A DNA stretch of 6,738 nt from NCBI GenBank assembly GCA_947499775.1, contig CANMPY010000100.1, forward strand, positions 1-6,738, given 5' to 3'. This stretch comes from Bacteroidota bacterium (lineage in GTDB: Bacteria > Bacteroidota > Bacteroidia > NS11-12g > UBA9320). The first letter of the stretch is position 1; each line of letters opens with the position of its first letter. Made by a program: the position numbers and the translations under genes. Shown in pieces: positions 5,561 through 6,738 of this stretch. Under the pieces are notes generated by a model that made no database searches, was not told where the DNA came from, and saw nothing but the letters and a program-made list of their open reading frames with translations.

Positions 5561-6604
5561 GTGATAAGACAAACATCAATTTTATTCGTGCTTCTGTTCG
5601 TTACTAGTTTTTCGAAGGCACAGATTGGAGGTACCCGAACTTATCCGTTTCTAAACCTCGATCACAGTGCACGCATTTCGGCAGCAGGTGGAAGTTTAAT
5701 TACCGTACGCGACAACGATATTTCTTTAGCATATCAAAATCCAGCTTTGCTCAATAAAAGCATGCACAACCACGCTACCTTGTCGTATATGAATTATTTG
5801 GCAGGTATTAATAATGCTTATGGCGGCTATGTAAGGCATTATGATAGTATTGGAACCTTTTCGGCAAACGTTTTTTTTGTTGATTATGGTAAAATGCAGG
5901 GCTACGATGAAGACGGAAATACAACGCACCCTTTTACCGCACAGGATTATAATTTTCAGCTTGGATATGCCAAACATTGGAAAGACAAGCTATGGATTGG
6001 AGCCAATTTTAATTTCATCTATTCTGCCCTCGAAGCTTATGTATCCACTGCGGGTGCATTTAACCTTGGAGGAATTTATTACAATAAGGACAAACGATTT
6101 ACAACTGCTTTGGTAATAAAAAATTTAGGCATTCAATTCATACCTTATTATGGCAATCACAAAGAACCATTGCCATTAGATATACAATTGGGGATTTCAA
6201 AAAAATTAAAATTTAATCCATTGCGTTTTTCAATAATTGCTCATGATTTGCAAACTTGGGATTTGACGTATTTCAACACGAATAAACGCAATAAAACGAT
6301 TGATCTTGAAACCCAAAAAGAACGCATTGATAAAATCCCCTTTTCTGAAAAATTAATGCGTCATTTCAATTTTACAAGCGAATTGCTGTTTTCGGATAAT
6401 TTCAATGTCCTGTTTGGCTACAATTACCAACGAAGAAAGGAACTATCGCCCGAACAACGCAAAGTAATGACTTGTTTTTCGTGGGGCTTAACGTTTAATC
6501 TGCTTAAATATCGATTCACTTATGGAATGGCCTCCTATTATCCAGGACAACCAACCTTTAATTTTTCGGTATTAAAAAATATAAGCGATTATAAAAGAAA
6601 ATAG
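5561..6604 (+). CDS. porQ: Type IX secretion system outer-membrane protein PorQ
   Basis: PorQ is an outer-membrane beta-barrel protein of the PorV/PorQ family. In Porphyromonas gingivalis it belongs to the PorU-PorV-PorQ-PorZ attachment complex that processes type IX cargo and anchors it to surface lipopolysaccharide. Here 347 residues begin with a signal peptide: a basic start, a hydrophobic core at about 5-16, and likely cleavage after SKA at about residue 20. The mature N-terminus carries ARISAAGGSLITV followed by DNDISLAYQNPALL (51-64), the characteristic family opening. The rest shows alternating aromatic strands ending in a C-terminal strand region, as expected of a barrel. The GTG at 5561 is the only plausible start: the in-frame codon at 5516-5518 is the paaZ stop, no ATG/TTG lies between them, and the next ATGs would lose the signal peptide. 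The gap to paaZ is 42 bases without a terminator, so readthrough from paaZ is possible. I found no convincing promoter of its own. Confidence 0.9.
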   Translation: MIRQTSILFVLLFVTSFSKAQIGGTRTYPFLNLDHSARISAAGGSLITVRDNDISLAYQNPALLNKSMHNHATLSYMNYLAGINNAYGGYVRHYDSIGTFSANVFFVDYGKMQGYDEDGNTTHPFTAQDYNFQLGYAKHWKDKLWIGANFNFIYSALEAYVSTAGAFNLGGIYYNKDKRFTTALVIKNLGIQFIPYYGNHKEPLPLDIQLGISKKLKFNPLRFSIIAHDLQTWDLTYFNTNKRNKTIDLETQKERIDKIPFSEKLMRHFNFTSELLFSDNFNVLFGYNYQRRKELSPEQRKVMTCFSWGLTFNLLKYRFTYGMASYYPGQPTFNFSVLKNISDYKRK

Positions 6605-6619
6605 TTTTTTTGAGATAAA

Positions 6620-6652
6620 GTTGAGGCTCATTCATTCAAATGAATAGCTTTG
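6620..6652 (+). promoter_or_regulatory. Bacteroidetes-type promoter after porQ
   Basis: TAGCTTTG at 6645-6652 is a perfect match to the -7 consensus TAnnTTTG. GTTG at 6620-6623 matches three of four -33 positions, with a 21-base spacer. Transcription would start near 6659 and run off the window rightwards. This is the best promoter match in the window and implies that a gene begins at or just beyond the right edge. Confidence 0.5.
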
Positions 6653-6682
6653 CATTTGAAAAATCTATACCCCCTGCATGTA

Positions 6683-6738
6683 TTGAAAAAAGTAATTAAT
6701 CGTATTTTACAAAAATCCCCTTCGCTCCTCGACTCTAA
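6683..6738 (+). CDS. Possible 5' end of a further gene, truncated by the window edge
   Basis: A TTG at 6683 opens a frame that stays open to the last base and reads (M)KKVINRILQKSPSLLDS, 18 full codons. The AAA-AAA after the start and the basic opening resemble many Bacteroidetes N-termini. The TTG lies about 24 bases downstream of the transcription start inferred from the perfect -7 box. The nearby ATG at 6678 runs straight into a stop and is not usable. The evidence is positional only: 56 bases are too few to recognise a family, and the true start could lie beyond the window. In other Bacteroidetes a cytidylate kinase often follows porQ, but this N-terminus does not obviously look like one. 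Confidence 0.25.
   Translation, partial: MKKVINRILQKSPSLLDS

Noticed and set aside
6732..6738. The final bases ACTCTAA could begin another TCTAA heptamer array.
   Set aside because: Only one unit is visible before the edge, which is not enough to call a repeat.
1..6738. CRISPR array, tRNA/rRNA gene, insertion sequence or prophage.
   Set aside because: No long direct repeats with spacers, no cloverleaf or rRNA-like stretch, no transposase or integrase motifs, and no terminal inverted repeats were seen.

Overview
The window looks like chromosomal DNA of a Bacteroidota (Bacteroidetes) bacterium. It is AT-rich, its start codons lack Shine-Dalgarno sequences, at least one promoter-like site fits the Bacteroidetes -33/-7 pattern (TTTG / TAnnTTTG), and it carries porQ, a component of the type IX secretion system that is confined to this phylum. 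All complete genes are on the + strand.

Layout. Bases 1-141 are a leader with no supportable gene; three in-register TCTAA heptamers lie just before the first start codon. Bases 142-2536 hold paaH (3-hydroxyadipyl-CoA dehydrogenase) and paaJ (3-oxoadipyl-CoA / 3-oxo-5,6-didehydrosuberyl-CoA thiolase), separated only by a 49-base array of seven heptamers that runs from the paaH stop to the A of the paaJ start. A 15-bp perfect hairpin overlapping the paaJ stop codon closes this unit. The 261-base gap that follows holds two more perfect hairpins and a candidate promoter. Next is a small four-helix membrane protein of unknown function (2798-3208) with a strong intrinsic terminator. A 217-base regulatory gap with two abutting dyads precedes paaZ (3479-5518), the bifunctional oxepin-CoA hydrolase / semialdehyde dehydrogenase. 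Then, 42 bases on, comes porQ (5561-6604, GTG start). The last 134 bases hold a promoter-like site with a perfect -7 box and possibly the first codons of another gene running off the window.

How the genes work together. PaaZ opens the oxepin-CoA ring and oxidises the resulting semialdehyde. PaaJ cleaves acetyl-CoA from the C8 product and again from 3-oxoadipyl-CoA. PaaH makes 3-oxoadipyl-CoA from 3-hydroxyadipyl-CoA. These are lower steps of the aerobic CoA-thioester pathway for phenylacetate. The epoxidase (paaABCE), paaG, paaF, paaI and paaK are not in this window. The membrane protein and porQ have no evident biochemical link to the pathway.

I did not find a clearly new system. The items most worth a second look are the heptamer arrays that place stop codons in all three frames just before two start codons, the abutting dyads before paaZ, and the lone membrane-protein unit inside the paa locus.
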